Assembly: GCA_034509925.1 (NCBI GenBank)
Contig: CM067530.1
Coordinates: forward strand, 6,258,001 to 6,322,000
DNA: 64,000 nucleotides
DNA from: Hirudinaria manillensis
Lineage: Eukaryota > Annelida > Clitellata > Hirudinida > Hirudinidae
Direction of reading: 5' to 3'
Shown: positions 36,328 to 50,338 of the stretch, piece by piece
Numbering within the stretch: position 1 is the stretch's first letter
Layout: each line of letters starts with the position of its first letter
Program-made: the position numbers and the translations under genes
The notes under the pieces: generated by a model
Seen by the model: only the letters and a program-made list of their open reading frames with translations
Database searches by the model: none
Told to the model about the DNA's origin: nothing

Positions 36328-37095
36328 CACCGAATCCATGGTAGTCGACGAGAGAATGAACGAACAGTTGGTGGAGTGTTGCTGCATCATCTCTTGATCT
36401 CCGTGAAGATTCGTTCCAAGTCAGAGGCTGCAGATTGTGAAGCGATGAGAAGTTTCACATCCCTGATGAAACATATCCAGATAATTGATGTAGCTCATAT
36501 TTTTTTCCTCTCATTTAATATGTTCCATTCTTCTCAACTGTCCATTGCATGAACTACCTATTTTAAGACTTGCACACATTTCACAATCCCCTTCTCAGTC
36601 ACAAGAAATTATTCAGATCCTCACCGCTATCCGAAGTCACCTATCCACACGATTAAATGCTCAAATTTTTTTATGAGTAAATTATTCTTAGCGTGATTTC
36701 TACCGCTTCTCAACTAGTACGTGGATGATGACGCATAAGATTTAGATATTTTCAAATTATTTTCCATCAATTAGACGTTGCGCGGCACGTTTTTGTCTCA
36801 AACTGTTCCGAAGCAGAACTCGCTCAGAAGTTACGTGAAAGCATGTCTTGGATTATCGAATTATTTAGGAGCTTTTAGAAGTTAACAATACGGTTCTTAG
36901 ATAAATTTAAAGTAGATTTGATATTTTAGATAGACGAGCATCGTTTGTTTCCATATTAATTTTTCTTCACTCGAATCGAGAGCTTTATTGGAGTTATGAA
37001 AATTTTTTTTATAAATTCAATTCATAAAATAAAATAATGTGTTTATTGATGCATCAAAACAAATACAGTTAATCCGATATCAAACTCGTAAGAAA
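36328..37095. other. convergent 3' region of CA-related gene and SNRNP40
   Basis: About 770 bases of non-coding sequence between two tail-to-tail stop codons. No other feature is visible. Confidence 0.45.
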
Positions 37096-39083
37096 TCACT
37101 CGATTTCTCCCAAATAGATCTGCTTGTCAGAAGACCCGGAACAAACTGCAGATAGAAATGAGTCGGTAAATATTTATAAAAACAAGTCATTTAAAAATAA
37201 AACAAATCAATTAATTAATTGTCCTATACTTCATATATTAAGACGAATATTCATTAAAAACTCACTTATTGGTTCATTGGGATGGAAATCAACTTCATTG
37301 ACCGATCCGGTGTGACCGGGGAATTTGTAAAGAATTCTTCGACTCGTCGTGTCCCAAATGTACACCATCCTGTCCCCGGAACCTGCCGAGATTTTGCTTC
37401 CGTCGGGACTCCAGGCGACCCTCAACAAATTCTTGAAAATAAAAAATTCAAGTTCAAAGATCATGTTAAACTTTCACTAATGATAAATAGTTGAGAAATA
37501 GAATTACCTTTTCAAAAGTATGCTGGTTTCCTTGGAAGATCTTTACGCATCTCTCCTGAGGAGCGTACGGACGCACGTCCCAAATTCTCACTTTAAAATA
37601 TTAATCATTTGATTATATTAGTTTTATATTTCTGATGATTTAGACATAGTTTAGAACAAAAGCTATCTTAATTAAAAAATTATGAATCGCAGGATGTCAA
37701 ATCCTTGAGGTCAATTTACGTACCCGTGTTGTCCATGGCAGTTGAGAGCAGATAGGAACCATCTGGACTCAGTTTTATTCCTGTCACAGTGTCCTGGTGC
37801 CCTTTCATTGTGTAGCTCACATCATTCTTCCTCAAATCCCAAACCTAAAAAATTTAAATTTAAGCTCACTTGTGTCCTTTGTTGTATCACAGAAGTTTGA
37901 TTACCAAAACAAATATTTTGGAGACAATAATAATACAAGCTCCAGAATTATTTAAGGTCATTTTATCAGCAAAGCAGATCTTCCAGAGTAAAGAGGAAGA
38001 TTTAGGAATAATGATATCAATGAATATAATACGGAATAACTAAATTTATCAGAGGCATAAAATAAGAGCTGTTACGAGCAAAATGGCTCACCTTAATTTC
38101 ATTGTCAATGCCTGCTCCTATGACCTGTTCTGAGGTGTCAGAGAAACACACAGAAGTCACCTGAAAGGTGCTTTGCAATGTCTGAACTGCAATCTTTCTC
38201 CTTGAATCCCAAATCTTTAAAAAAATAAATCAATTTGGTAAAATAAAGTAAGATATTTGTATACATCATCAGCATTCACATCTGCATTAGGCAAACATCA
38301 TCAGTTCATTCATCAAACCCACCCTTATGGTTCCATCATCACTTCCACTGCAGAGTTTTTCGGGGCCTCTCCTTGCAGTTCCACAAGCATTAACAAATGT
38401 CTGATGACCTTTGTACTTTCTGATTCTAACTGCACATTCAGCATCCCACAGTGCCAAGGTCTTGTCCACCGAGCAAGTCACGATTTGGCTTTACAGATAT
38501 TTATATTTTAATTAGTATTCAAGAGATATGTAAGACAATTGCATATTTATAAAAAATAAAAGCAATATTTGCAATGCATAAAGTAATCCAACCTTCCATC
38601 AGTGGTGAAATGAAGATCCATGATGACGTTGCTGTGTCCTTTGAGATTGGCAATGTTCTCACACTGGTCATATACATTCCAAAGTACTGCAGGTGAATTA
38701 ATCAATAAGAACAATCGCATAAGAAAATTTAATTTACTAAAAAATTAAATAAATATACTAACATATAATTTTATCAAAACCAGCAGATGCCAAGATCTGT
38801 CCATTAGGACTGAACTTTGAGCAAAAGACTTCCCCTTCATGTCCTGTCAAAAGCATAATCGGGGCATGCAGATTCGAGGTCCTCTTAACACCCTGGACAG
38901 AAGAATCAAATATGTTATTAATAATTAAGTAATAATATAAATATACCCAAATTCAGAAAAATTACTAACCCCCAAAACTTCCAGGGCATTATTAACTTGC
39001 GTCGGCACGAGTTCACCCCGCACCTTCTTTTGTGGAGGCAGTGCCACCATGACACCTTCTGATGCTTTTCTTTTGAGATCCAT
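37096..39083 (-). CDS. SNRNP40: U5 snRNP 40 kDa WD-repeat protein
   Basis: Nine minus-strand exons: 38970-39083, 38763-38892, 38593-38686, 38323-38488, 38092-38214, 37724-37844, 37508-37590, 37266-37431, 37096-37145. Phases close to 348 residues (human 357). SNRNP40 (Prp8-binding protein) is a seven-bladed WD40 propeller of the U5 snRNP and spliceosomal B/C complexes in the nucleus. A basic N-terminus (MDLKRKASEG, PPQKKVRGE) precedes the first blade, LHAPIMLLTGHEGEVF. Other diagnostic blocks are NPLKGH-type repeat starts, CSGSDDGTIRIWDSRRK, GHQDTVTGIKLSPDGSYLL, VRPYAPQERCVKIFQGN, RVAWSPDGSKISAGSGD, DTTSRRILYKFPGHTGSVNE and the tail SSDKQIYLGEIE. Nearly every residue of the last blocks matches the animal family. 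An acceptor just before the ATG indicates a 5' UTR intron. Confidence 0.95.
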
Positions 39084-40560
39084 TTAGATGCAACCAACCT
39101 AGAATATTAAATCAATTCATCAGCAATCGTTGTCTTGAAAAATATTGCCTTATTGTGGTTCATAGATTAGACAAATCCTCTTGTTTAAAATATTTAAGTT
39201 AACATTGTGCATATCCTTTTTGAAATTATTATCGTAAAAAACACGAGGCAGATTAAATATTATTAAATATTATTAACGGTGTCTAGATACTTTGACATTG
39301 ATAATGGATTATACAAAGTTGTTTTGATCATCTTGATGTCTTGGACAAACTACCGCGATCAAATTGCTTATCGAGATGAAAATTTCATAAAGTAAATTGT
39401 AAAGCAGTATGTTTCCTTGCTAGAGCATAATCGCTATAAACCACTGGTGGTTAAATATTAAAAAATATTTTTTGGTTTAAACTAACCGACTTGATGTAGC
39501 GACGATAATCTCGCTTACAAGCACATAAACACAGCTCCAATATTCTTTGTTTTGAATGGTGTATTTTAAAATTTTATTATTTTCTGAAACAATAATTTTG
39601 TAAAACATAATTAAATTCAGTAAAAATAAATAAATCTATGTATACCGTACTTTCATCCATATAATAAATGCGTTGTGATCGACATTATAAATTATAACTT
39701 ACAACTCACTGCATTCCTCTTCATACTAATAAAACATTTTAAATGTTTTTAAGCTGCAAAATAAAAAAATGGAGAATTACGGCAGGAGTTCTGTCATAAT
39801 ACCCATCTGGCGAGACATAATCTGCACTAAAAGAGTTTGTTTTAATTCAAAGATGCACAAGTTTCTGTGATGCTTCTGGAGATGCTAAGAAATTGATCCC
39901 AAGTTCGCAATTTTATTCTCAAATTAAACAATTTATGGATTAACTCAATATGATTCATAGAATTTGTTATCAAATAAATAAAACAGAAATAGAATTTCTG
40001 GGATTTACCAGGTGATCGAAATTTTCGTTAATAGCTTCTGTGATAAGCAATGATTGCCTTTTTGTTAACGAAATTTGTTCGAGAACGCACCACCTAAATG
40101 TCACCACCTTTAGCTTTTAATTGGTCTCTTTGGTTCTTAAAAACATGTAATTATTAATATTTGTTAGTCTCACCAGGGTAGCGCAACCGCATTTTTTAAA
40201 ACACCTTACATACCAGCTCAACTTTTTATTGTGAAACAAATAAATGGAATGATTCTAAAAATTTCGAACATTGTTCTGCTTGGCGTCAGTGATAAAATGT
40301 TGAATTTCCAAAGTTAACCATTTCCGAAAATGCTTCCTCTTCCGTTGTTTGCCATTTACTTTATTTTCTATTTCTACAAATGAAAATAAATGCGCAATTT
40401 TATAAATTGTATCGAATAAATTCGAAGTCAGTGGCGGGTTTGGGGGGAAGGACGATGCAGATAACAAAACCAGAATTCTCAGAAGACTCCTCAGTGAAAT
40501 AAAATAAATACATTAAAATAAAATAACAGACGACTTGTAGCTTGGTGGTTGTTGCCAAGT
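39084..40560. other. divergent spacer between SNRNP40 and OAT
   Basis: AT-rich sequence holding the SNRNP40 5' UTR intron and promoter. Frames near 40255-40606 on the minus strand are not supported as genes. Confidence 0.4.
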
Positions 40561-40998
40561 CATGCGTCAAAGCGTCTTGTTGCCATTGCAAGGCCGCGCT
40601 ATCCACGCTCGATAGTGGCAGTTTTGGAGGCTGCTTGCTGCTTCGCTTATAAGAATCGCTGGTTCATTGCATTCTTTCCCTGTCGCTGATTCTCCTGCTT
40701 GGTGAGATTTCATGGGGTTTTTGTTTTTAAATTATCTTTCAATTGGAGTGTTTGCATATCTCATTGAAACTCTGAAGTGCTGAATCATTATTTGTTGTTC
40801 AATTTGGGGGTGTGTTTTGTAAACCTGGTCTATTTTTGTCGTAATGTGCGCAACTACTTTGTTAGAAACAGTTTCGAAAGTTTGATTATAGGCAACACAA
40901 TAAAAGGTTACACATGCTAAAGGATTGTATCTTAAGATGACGGCGTAGTAAGGTTTCCGATAAAACGGTACTTGTATTTGGTAACCTTTTTGTTGTAG
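40561..40998 (+). promoter_or_regulatory. OAT promoter, 5' UTR exon and intron
   Basis: A GC-richer patch at about 40560-40700 ends in CTTG|GTGAGA, a good donor at 40702. The matching acceptor TTGTTGTAG ends at 40998, seven bases before the OAT ATG. A TTATAAGA element at about 40647 could position the start. So a non-coding exon and a 297-base 5' UTR intron are likely. Confidence 0.5.
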
Positions 40999-41005
40999 AC
41001 TCGCC

Positions 41006-44000
41006 ATGCTTTCTAGATTGTCAAAAGTTTTGGACTCGTCCAAGAGCTATTTGTCGAACAGCGTTAAGCGCTTTGCCAGTCAGAATGTTCATACGGATTT
41101 AGAAGGACTTGGTAAGCTGTCCCAGGAAATCGTGGAGATTGACGAGCGTTACGGGGCGCACAACTACCACCCTATCCCGGTGGCTCTGAGCAGAGGCAAA
41201 GGTGAGCTATTTATAAATCATTCCTCTCTGAGTAATGGAAATTTCCATCGTTACCAATTAGAAAGCATTGTTGCTAAAGTCGAAACTGTTCTTGTATGAA
41301 TTCTAGATATTGAATCAAATTGTAGAATTGAATGTACAGCAACAAGATTGTTTTAAATTGTAATTTAATTCTTATGTCTCGTAGTTACATTATGAATTTT
41401 AAATGTAAATTTTCAATGGCTAACTTAGACGGTATTTCTCAATGACAGGCGTATTCGTTTGGGATGTCGACAATAAGAGATACTACGACTTCCTGAGTGC
41501 CTACAGTGCTGTTAATCAGGGCCACTGCCACCCCAGGATACTCGCCGCCCTCCAAGAGCAAGCTGCCACTCTCACCCTCACTTCACGCGCCTTCCACAAC
41601 AACTGGCTCGGTGTTTATTCCAAGTTCATCACTCAGTTGTTCGGATATGACAGAGTTCTGCCCATGAACACAGGTTGATAACTCGATAGTAATTAATATA
41701 AATAATCAATCGATCTGTTAAGGTTGTTACGACAATGTTATTTTTCGTAATTGTTATGTCTTTTTTTTTTATAATTATCCTCCTCCTCTTCTTTCGATTT
41801 TTGTTCAATGAAATCGAGCAACTTTAGAGATTTTGGTTCGATGAGCTGTACGACTTGCTGCACGCATCGTCTTATTAGCCTGTATTTCAGCTGCACTTTC
41901 ACCGAATTGTTTAATAATGATTTTAATTAATCATTTCAACAATTAAGCTGAACGTTACAATGATACAAAAGAGCATTTGAAGAAAAAAAAAAAACAAAGT
42001 TTGATGTAAGATTTCACGTTTGCTCGCTTGAAGGCGTTGAAGGTGGAGAAACAGCCTGCAAGTTGGCCCGGAAATGGGCCTACAACGTCAAAGGAATTCC
42101 CAAAAATCAGGCCAAACATGTTTTCGCGGAAGGGAACTTCTGGGGTCGCACGTTGGCTGCCGTATCGAGTTCAACAGATCCGAGCTGCTACGAGGGATTT
42201 GGTCCTTTCATGCCAGGATTCCTCATCGTTCCTTACAATGACCTTCAGTCTCTCGATGTAGGTGGACATTTGTTTTTTTTTATATTTTAGTATTAACTTT
42301 ATTTTATTCATTTTATTTGTTATCCGCAATCAATTTTTAATCGCATTTAAACTTTAATGTCGTCTAATTTACTTATTGATCTAGATAAGTGTCGCTTGAC
42401 ATAAGATGATATCTACGGCTCTCGCAGTGATACTTATGTTGTCCTGATGAAAATGTTTTTATCTCGCGATCTGCGTTTACGTTTACTCTGCTTTCAAATC
42501 TATCGATTGATTTCGCATTTCACTCGATTGATAGGAAATGACGAGAGACCCACACGTGTGTTCGTTCATGGTCGAACCCATCCAGGGAGAGAGCGGTGTT
42601 GTAGTTCCCGACGAAGGGTACCTCAGTAGGGTTCGTGAAATCTGCACCAAGAACAACGTGCTCTTTATAGCAGACGAGGTACAAACTGGTCTCGGTAGAA
42701 CTGGCAGGTGTGTATACGATCATCATAGCTGATGTCTTCTAAGAATAACTATGAGAAATAAATCATCATCATCGCCATTATCGTTGAATCTAGTGATGGA
42801 GACTCGCTATGCGGTTTCACTTGTCTATTTGTAATGGTTTATTATTTATTGTTCTTTTTATTGTTGATATTACAACTGAAGATTCTATATTTAAGAAGGA
42901 GTGATTGAACAAAGTTGAGTCTAGTAGAAAGTTTTATTCGTTTTTTTTCTTTTTGCAGGAGACTTTGTGTGGATCACGAGAATGTACGACCGGACATCGT
43001 TATCCTCGGAAAAGCTTTGGCCGGTGGAATGTATCCGGTGAGTGATTCAGTCTCCAATAAGATCGGAGTGCCTTTGAATATCAATCACGAACATTTTACG
43101 CATCGAGGTCTCCGCCGTTTTGGCCGACGACGAAGTGATGCTGCAAATCAAACCAGGAGAACATGGCTCAACGTTTGGGGGAAACCCTTTGGCATGCAGA
43201 GTCGCCATCGAAGCTTTAAAGGTTTTCCTTGCTTTTCCTTCTTCTTATTTACAATTGCATTAGGATGTTCATAATTCCGAATTTGACTGGAAAACCGATA
43301 TCGACAGCTAACGATTTGCCACGCAAGGAACACAATAATGGCGCCTCATAAAGCAAAAGTGATTAATTATTCACCCCGACACGCGGCATGAATTAATTGA
43401 GATGATTAATTATTAATTATTATGATGGCCGTTGTTATCAATAATATTTTTTCCAAATTGCTTTAATTTCCTGCAATGTTTGCAACAAATTCTGTTGTTC
43501 TTTGTGTGCGAGGAGATGCGTTGCAATAGATTTCGAAAGTCTGAACGTAGAGAAAAAAACAACGAATCACAAAGAAAGTAGGACGCTTGGTGGATTAACG
43601 GGGAATAAAATAAAGGTATAAAAAGTGGTTCTTCTAAAAATATGTTCTGAATGAACAGATGTCGCTCACATCGTGAACTTATTCTTACAGTCTTCTATAT
43701 CAGTCATTTCAAAAGCAGGTCATTCGAGAACTTCTTTATCAGAATCATCGTGTTTGGTGGCCTACATTTTGAAAATAATTCCAATATTCCAGTCGAATGT
43801 GAATCACATCTCACGTTCGGCTGCAACTTCAGTGAAATCAATACCTGCTGCGGATGAAATGTCAGCAGATCATAAAAAAACGATCATTGCCTTTGAAGTA
43901 ATTTCCATATTTGTCCACTTTCGACGTTGTACGATCGGAGGAAACCGATCTCCTCTCTGTTTTTGTTTTATATATATTCAGTGACCTTAGCAGAATTTGT

Positions 44001-44694
44001 ATTTGATAATAGGACAGAATATTGATAAATCAAATTTATTATGGAATCAAGATAATTTAAATATTTTGAACCACTAATACATTCAGCGGGATACACCACA
44101 AATAGAATAAATCTCATTCGTCTTATCAAAAACCATGTTTCATTTCAATTTTGAATTATTCGGTGTTATACTAACCAATTACATCAAGTTAACAACTTAA
44201 CTTCTCATGTCAGAATTTCCTCTCAACCCAGGTTATTGAAGAAGAAAAACTCGCTGAAAATGCAGAAAGGCTCGGAAAAGTATTTCGAGAAGAACTGTCA
44301 AAATTACCGAAAGAAGTGGTGACCACAGTCAGAGGAAAGGGTCTCCTGAATGCGATCGTGATAAACGAAAGTGAGTGAGGAACATGAAATTTCTTAACTT
44401 GCCGATTATCTATTTCCAAAATAATGTGATAAATTCCTCTATGACATAGATGTTTATTTAAGTTTCTAAATAAATGATTTTAACTCTAAACCTAATTTAA
44501 AACAAAATACAAAAAAAAAATCTTACTCAGAATACGATGCATGGAATGTCTGTCTGAGGTTTAGAGACCACGGGCTTTTAGCCAAACCTACCCACGACGA
44601 CAAGATTCGCTTTGCTCCACCCCTAACCATCACGGAGGAACAGTTGCGCGAGGCTCTACTCATTATCAACAAGGCAATAAACACCTTGAAATAA
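41006..44694 (+). CDS. OAT: ornithine aminotransferase, mitochondrial
   Basis: Eight exons: 41006-41201, 41449-41673, 42034-42257, 42535-42707, 42959-43037, 43108-43221, 44232-44370, 44531-44694. Phases close to 437 residues (human 439). OAT is a PLP enzyme of the mitochondrial matrix that moves the delta-amino group of ornithine to 2-oxoglutarate, giving glutamate semialdehyde and linking ornithine with proline and glutamate. The N-terminus ([19 protein letters not shown]) is Arg/Ser-rich like a mitochondrial presequence. Conserved blocks: [89 protein letters not shown], the PLP-lysine motif [31 protein letters not shown] and [10 protein letters not shown]. All look intact. The last exon gives [17 protein letters not shown]. 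Exon 6 uses a weak acceptor (ATCGAG). Confidence 0.96.
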
Positions 44695-45725
44695 CTGCTT
44701 ACCTCAGTTTAACATTCTCAGACTTGAGTTTTGTAAATCCTTACGTTTTGTTTTCTTTTTGGAATTCTTCCAAGATGAAGCGGCCTTAAGAATAGTAAAA
44801 TGAGAATTCTTTTTTTTTTCATTTTGTACAAAACGTTTCTCGGCTGTTTGTCCAAACGAATTATATATAAAATTTCAAAGCTGATGCTCTGCTCGAATTG
44901 ATTGACTATTCAAATCAATATTTACCAGGCGCACAACTTCATCGGACTATAAAACCGTACACATCAACTGTACGAATTAAGGATTTTCTTTATTTGCACC
45001 AAATTAATTATTGTTAAAATCAAATCCAGCTTAACTAACCGCAACACGAGTCAGAACAAAGTGGCACAACTTTGAATGACGCGAATATTTCTAAAACCGA
45101 TTAAAATTAAAAGCTTCTTGATGGCATCATTAAAGCAGTGTTTTGCAACAATGCCTCCGGACGTCTGCCTACATTCCTCAGCGAGCATGGCACTAATGCA
45201 CTCCACCACCACAAAAATAATAAGTTGCACAGAAGCCTCCACACAAAAAAAACGGAATAACTTATTTCTAAATAGTTATACTGTTATACTTTATACCACT
45301 TAACAATCAAGATGCCAACCAGAAACCATACCAAGTGAAATTTCTCATGAAAATGCTTGTCCTGCAACGACTTCATTGACTTATAAAAGCAATAAATCAG
45401 CAGTACAATCCTAGTACATGAATTGGAATGAATTATACACATTAGAAAGATGATTTTGGGCCACATTTAATTTTTTCATAAAACATTAATTAATCATAAA
45501 TAATAAAATGCAGGGAAAGGAAAGACTTAAGATTTTATTTGACGAGGACCCAATCATTGTACAAAACCTTAACGAACCCTTAACAAGCTTAAAACTAAGT
45601 CATTAAATTGTAATTATTATTCAAAAAACCAAATAAATCCGACAGATCGTTAATCCGATCGGAAGTTCTACTCGTGAACTATCGGAGGAATTCGCTCCGC
45701 CGGGGAATGTCTCGCGAGTACGTCT
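44695..45725. other. convergent spacer OAT / ARP2
   Basis: About 1 kb of 3' UTRs and AT-rich spacer. Several short chance frames on both strands; no supported gene. Confidence 0.45.
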
Positions 45726-47850
45726 CTAACGAGCGCTCACTCCGAGCTTGGACAGCACTCTGAGGCCCTGCTCCTCGTATTCTTTCTTGGACATCCAGAA
45801 GTCCTCCTTGTCCTTCATGATCTGAGCAAGGACTGCTCCACCCATGAACACCATGTGCTTCCTACGAGGAGGATCTTCGATCCTGATCTTGAATTTCTGC
45901 AAAATATTTGATAAACTCCATATTAGTCATTTTTTTTTGTTAAGCAAATTTCAAGCAATGCTGAACATTTGCACAAAAACGTGATGATTCACAAACTCAC
46001 GGCAAGTCTCTCCGTGTCTCCTTTGAGGACGCGTTCCAAGTAAAGCTGCTTCATTTCCCTCTCCAATCGACTCGGGAGGCCGGGATACATGGTGGAACCT
46101 CCGGACAGGACGATGTGCTTGTAGAAATCGGCTCTCGTGTCGATGTCTGCCGCCTGGATGGTATTGAAAAGCAGTTCTGCGATTCCAACGCCCTCGACGT
46201 TTATCAAGTGCGGCTGGAAGAGAGCTTCCGGGGCTTCGAAACGTTCCCCTCCGACTTTGATCACCCTTCCGTCCGGTAGCTGCAACGAGTGCAATATGCA
46301 TCAGGATGTGCAGAAATGTAAATCTTAAAACGAATAAATTTACCGTGTATTGCTCGACCAAAACCGTGGTCTCGAGTGCAAGCTTTTGTTCCAATTCGAT
46401 GTCATATCCGACATAGCACAGCTTTTCCTTCATTATCCTGACGGTTTCAAAGTCCGCAGAATGGTTGAAAGCATAGCCTCTCAGCAACAAGAGCTGAAGA
46501 CGTGAAAAGACTGTTCGATAAATTTATGTAAAAGTACCAAAAGCATAAGGCTGGCTTAACTATTAACAATGTAGACCATAATCCAAACAGAACATGAAAT
46601 GTTTAAATTCAAATGGAATCAAATACAATGAATCTTTTTAAATAAATTTAATAACTTCCCAGACCTTAATAAGATAGCGGGTGATATCTCTGCCTGCAAT
46701 ATCCAATCGTCTGGTCAAGTGAGGAAGTGCAAAGCCATCAAAGACAGGACAAATGTGAGTCACACCATCACCAGAGTCCACAACAACTCCAGTTAACAGA
46801 CCTTAAAATGTTATTTGAAGTTAAGCAAAACACATATAAAGGAATGTTATCTTTTACATTGAATGAATAAATCTAAACCTTGGGCATAAAGTGTGAGAAC
46901 AGCTTGGATTGCAATGTACAAAGCATGGAAGTTGAATTGTTCAAACATCACCTGAAAACAGAAGAAGAACATTTAACAAACCCTTCCTGAGGCAAAACTT
47001 AGATAACTTACCTCCACCATCTTCTCTCTGTTTTTGATTGGGTTCATGGGAGGCTCAGTCAAGAGGAGTTTGCAATGAGAGGGATCAATGTTGAGTTTGT
47101 CAGGACCAAAAGTGTAATTATACAGAGAAATCATATCATCCCAGTTTCGAACAATGCCATTTTCCATGGGATAAGACACTTCTAGAAGAGATCGCAATTC
47201 ACTGGCTTCATCACCGATCATTAGGTCCTAAATTAAATTCACATCTTGTCGATGCATTGTGATTTAAATGCTTTAAATATAAATATTTATAAATATACCT
47301 TCAGCTCTATGTTCCCAATTTTAGCTTTTGACCTTAAAATAGGTCTCCCAACCAATGATGGGAAGATGTGGGTTGGGAAGTTGGTGCCACTGAATCCACA
47401 TTTCACAAACTATAAAAAGGAAGCAGAACAATAACATTAAAAACTCTTGTTCCAATTTTCCATTCCATTCCAATTTTTTTAAAAATCCGTTTCAGTTGCA
47501 GATAATAGTTTTATCAAGTTAAACAATCTTCTTTGGCTAATATTTATGAAACAGAAAAGTGAAACTGATAATGTCACTTCGAAATAGATAAAGTAACAAA
47601 ATCGTGAAGAAACGAAATACAACTCTGCATCAGGTAATGATTGTTAGAAATAAAAATAATCGTACACAACATGATGTGACATAAATTCATTAAGTAAATC
47701 ATCATATTTATTTTTAAAATGAATCTGCTAAATAACTTCCTGATAGAAATTTTATGCGGATGTAAGTCAATGTAATTTAATATTTATAAAAATTGCACAT
47801 ACCCCTGTCCCGTTATCACAAACCACAACTTTATTGCCTTTGCTATCCAT
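45726..47850 (-). CDS. ACTR2: actin-related protein 2
   Basis: Eight minus-strand exons: 47803-47850, 47299-47409, 47012-47227, 46879-46951, 46665-46801, 46344-46493, 46001-46279, 45726-45896. They join to exactly 394 residues, the length of human ARP2. ARP2 is one of the two actin-like subunits of the seven-member Arp2/3 complex that nucleates branched actin filaments. Nucleotide-binding loops are visible ([14 protein letters not shown] and [15 protein letters not shown]). Further matches are MGWDD-type WDD in [86 protein letters not shown] and [16 protein letters not shown]. The C-terminus is [15 protein letters not shown]. Every exon has canonical sites. The first exon is only 48 bases. 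Confidence 0.97.
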
Positions 47851-48169
47851 TCTATAAACCCTGCTCCCAGAAACAAATAATGTTCTCCTGTACAATACAG
47901 GCAACTGCCCACCTAAACAAAATACTCAAGAACACGGAAGTGTTCAGACCAAAAACAAAATACGAATTATTTTTAAAAAGCCATTATAGAGGGAGATTTG
48001 TGACTTAAGATAAAAATGTTTAATCTACTTTATTTAAGAAGCTAGCACGACTTATATTTTTCGAATTAAGGAAATTTTTTAGCAACGTAATATTAACGTT
48101 CCTAAATGCGAATCTTAGCTGTTTTATAAGTATTAACATAACTCTTAATACGAACCTGCCAGTATAATA
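47851..48169. other. ARP2 upstream spacer
   Basis: About 320 bases between the ARP2 start and the decayed LINE. The promoter must lie here or in the LINE; no clear TATA box is seen. Confidence 0.35.
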
Positions 48170-49870
48170 TATATTTTTTGATTTTATTTTATTTACAAAC
48201 TGAAGGGCCCAATAGGACCACTAGCACAGTTTGGTCAATTCGAGTAAAGGACAAATCGAGAGTGAGTCGTGGTGACGATAATGACGACAATGAGAATCAG
48301 TTATATATAAAGTATTTGCTAAGATCAAATTCACGTATGAGTGCGTTGAATCTTGAAACAGTTGTTGCATTAGTAAAATCAGGTGGCAGTGAATTCCAAG
48401 GTTGAACAATCCTATTGCAATAGAGTAGGTCCAAGTACACTGCCCTGGGGGACGCCAATGGTGACAGGCCATATCTGATAAAATTCCACCGATATTAACA
48501 CGTTGGCTCCTCAATGATATAGGAGTCGGTGAGCCATCCCATAATGTTGCCACTGATGCCGCAATGAGGTAGTTTGCTTAAGAGTTTGTAGTGTGATACT
48601 GAGTCAAAAGCCTTTTTAAAGTCTTTTTGAAGCTATGCAACGTCCACCGACTGTCTAGATTGGGGTGCTTCCGACCACTGTTGCATACAATCAAGAATAT
48701 TTGTTACAGTAGATCTGCCTCTGCCAAATCTGTGCTGATCCCTGTTTATTAATTTGTGGTGCAGTAAATGGTGCATAATTGCTTTGTTGATGATCTTCTC
48801 CATTACACGACAACAAGTTGATGTGATCGAAATTGGTCTGTAGTTTTTAGGGAGAACCGTAGGTCCTTTCTTATATATAGGAGTAACCAATGCAATTTTC
48901 CATTCCGCGGGTAATCTTTGATCTTTAAGGGAAATATCGAATATGTGGGCAAGTGGCAAAACCAGAAATGTTGCACATCTCTTTAAAAATATATTGGGTA
49001 TTCCATCTGGACCTAAAGATAGTGAAGAGTCAAGGCTTAACAACATCAATCGCACTATATCTGGTGTGAATCTATTTTCTCCTATTTCTGTTTGCTTTTG
49101 AAGAGAAAATGCCGGTTTCTTGCCATCATCAGTTGTAAAAACTGAGGAAAAGTAGTAGTTGAAGATGTCACTGTTTCTGATGGGTCACTAGTCAGGGCAC
49201 CGGAGGGATGGGCGATCTCAGATAAGACGGAACGGGTGTGAAGCTTACTAACGACATATCTGTGGAACCTTCCAAAATTTTTGCTCCTAAGTAAATTAAG
49301 TTCCAATGATGCATAGTGTTGCTTGATGGATTTACTACAAGTTTTGGCAAAACTGTAGTATCTGGTCCTATCGGCAATACTTCGTCCACTCCTCCAGATC
49401 TTCAATAGCTTAGATTTTTTATTGAGCAGTTTGTTGATAAAATGAGGATGTCCGTTTTTGCGTTTTTCGATCACAGAAAGGAAATTTAGGGATAAACATG
49501 CTTATGGCTTGATCAATTTGATTTTTGAACTCTTTCCAACAGCAGTCCACATTTGGACAGAATTGAAATAGTGTGTTCCAGTCAATATATGAGAGATATT
49601 CATTAATCAGCTTGTAGTTTCCTTTCCTGAAGTTAGGAGACGAAGACGATGGTTGGTGATATAAAGGTTTGCAGAAAATGTTTTGTCTTGAAAGAAATGA
49701 CATTGTGATCGCTTGTTGAGATAGGGCACAGTGTTTCGATTTCTGATATGAACTGAGAGTCGTTCGACAAGACAAGATCAAGGATGTTGACATGGCGTTT
49801 GCAGATGTAACAAACTGATGGAACCCATAATCATTGAAAAAGTCAAACATTCTATAGTTATTGTTATTTA
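48170..49870 (-). mobile_element. decayed, 5'-truncated non-LTR retrotransposon (Jockey/CR1-like)
   Basis: Read on the minus strand, the segment begins inside the endonuclease (about 49850). It continues through the linker and reverse-transcriptase blocks SLGPDGIPNIFLKRC, KNYRPISITSTCCRVMEKI and DFKKAFDSVSHYKLLSKL, with frameshifts and an in-frame stop near 48640. At about 48430-48480 [11 protein letters not shown] jumps straight into a C-terminal block (NRIVQPWNSLPPDF), so the FADD catalytic region is deleted. The copy is dead. It differs in sequence from the intact LINE at 52380-56299. Confidence 0.85.
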
Positions 49871-50338
49871 TATATATAAATTAAATTTAAAATATAATTG
49901 ATAATCATAGTCCACCTTTCCTATTCCAGGTGCTATTGCCCAGCTAACGAGTAGAATAACATAGGCGAGTCGGAAACTGGTCGCCCGACAAAGGAAATGC
50001 TAACTAATATTTAACCTGAAAATCTGACTATCTGAAATAACCTGAGAGGGTGAATTAGTCTAAATTTTGGTGAAAGATTGATTCTACTTTATAATGGCCT
50101 AAGTTCATTGGCATAGCGAGGGGAATAGCAGTCGGGTTACTAACTCCAGGCGCCGGTGGCCGGGGACGCCAGAGGTTCAGTGTATAAAGGATGGAGTTAT
50201 TGGATTATATGCTAAAACCATTAATGAAAAGTGGAATGCACTTACAATGTACAGCTTTCGACTTGATTACAGTCTTGCGTGTGGTCTACTGGTTAAACGA
50301 TTTTTAACTTAAAACTTCAACACAAATTCTTCTTAGGA
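49871..50338. other. unassigned spacer, moderately GC-rich
   Basis: Sequence between two mobile-element remnants. A GC-rich stretch near 50130-50175 stands out in an AT-rich neighbourhood; no gene or tRNA seen. Confidence 0.3.
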
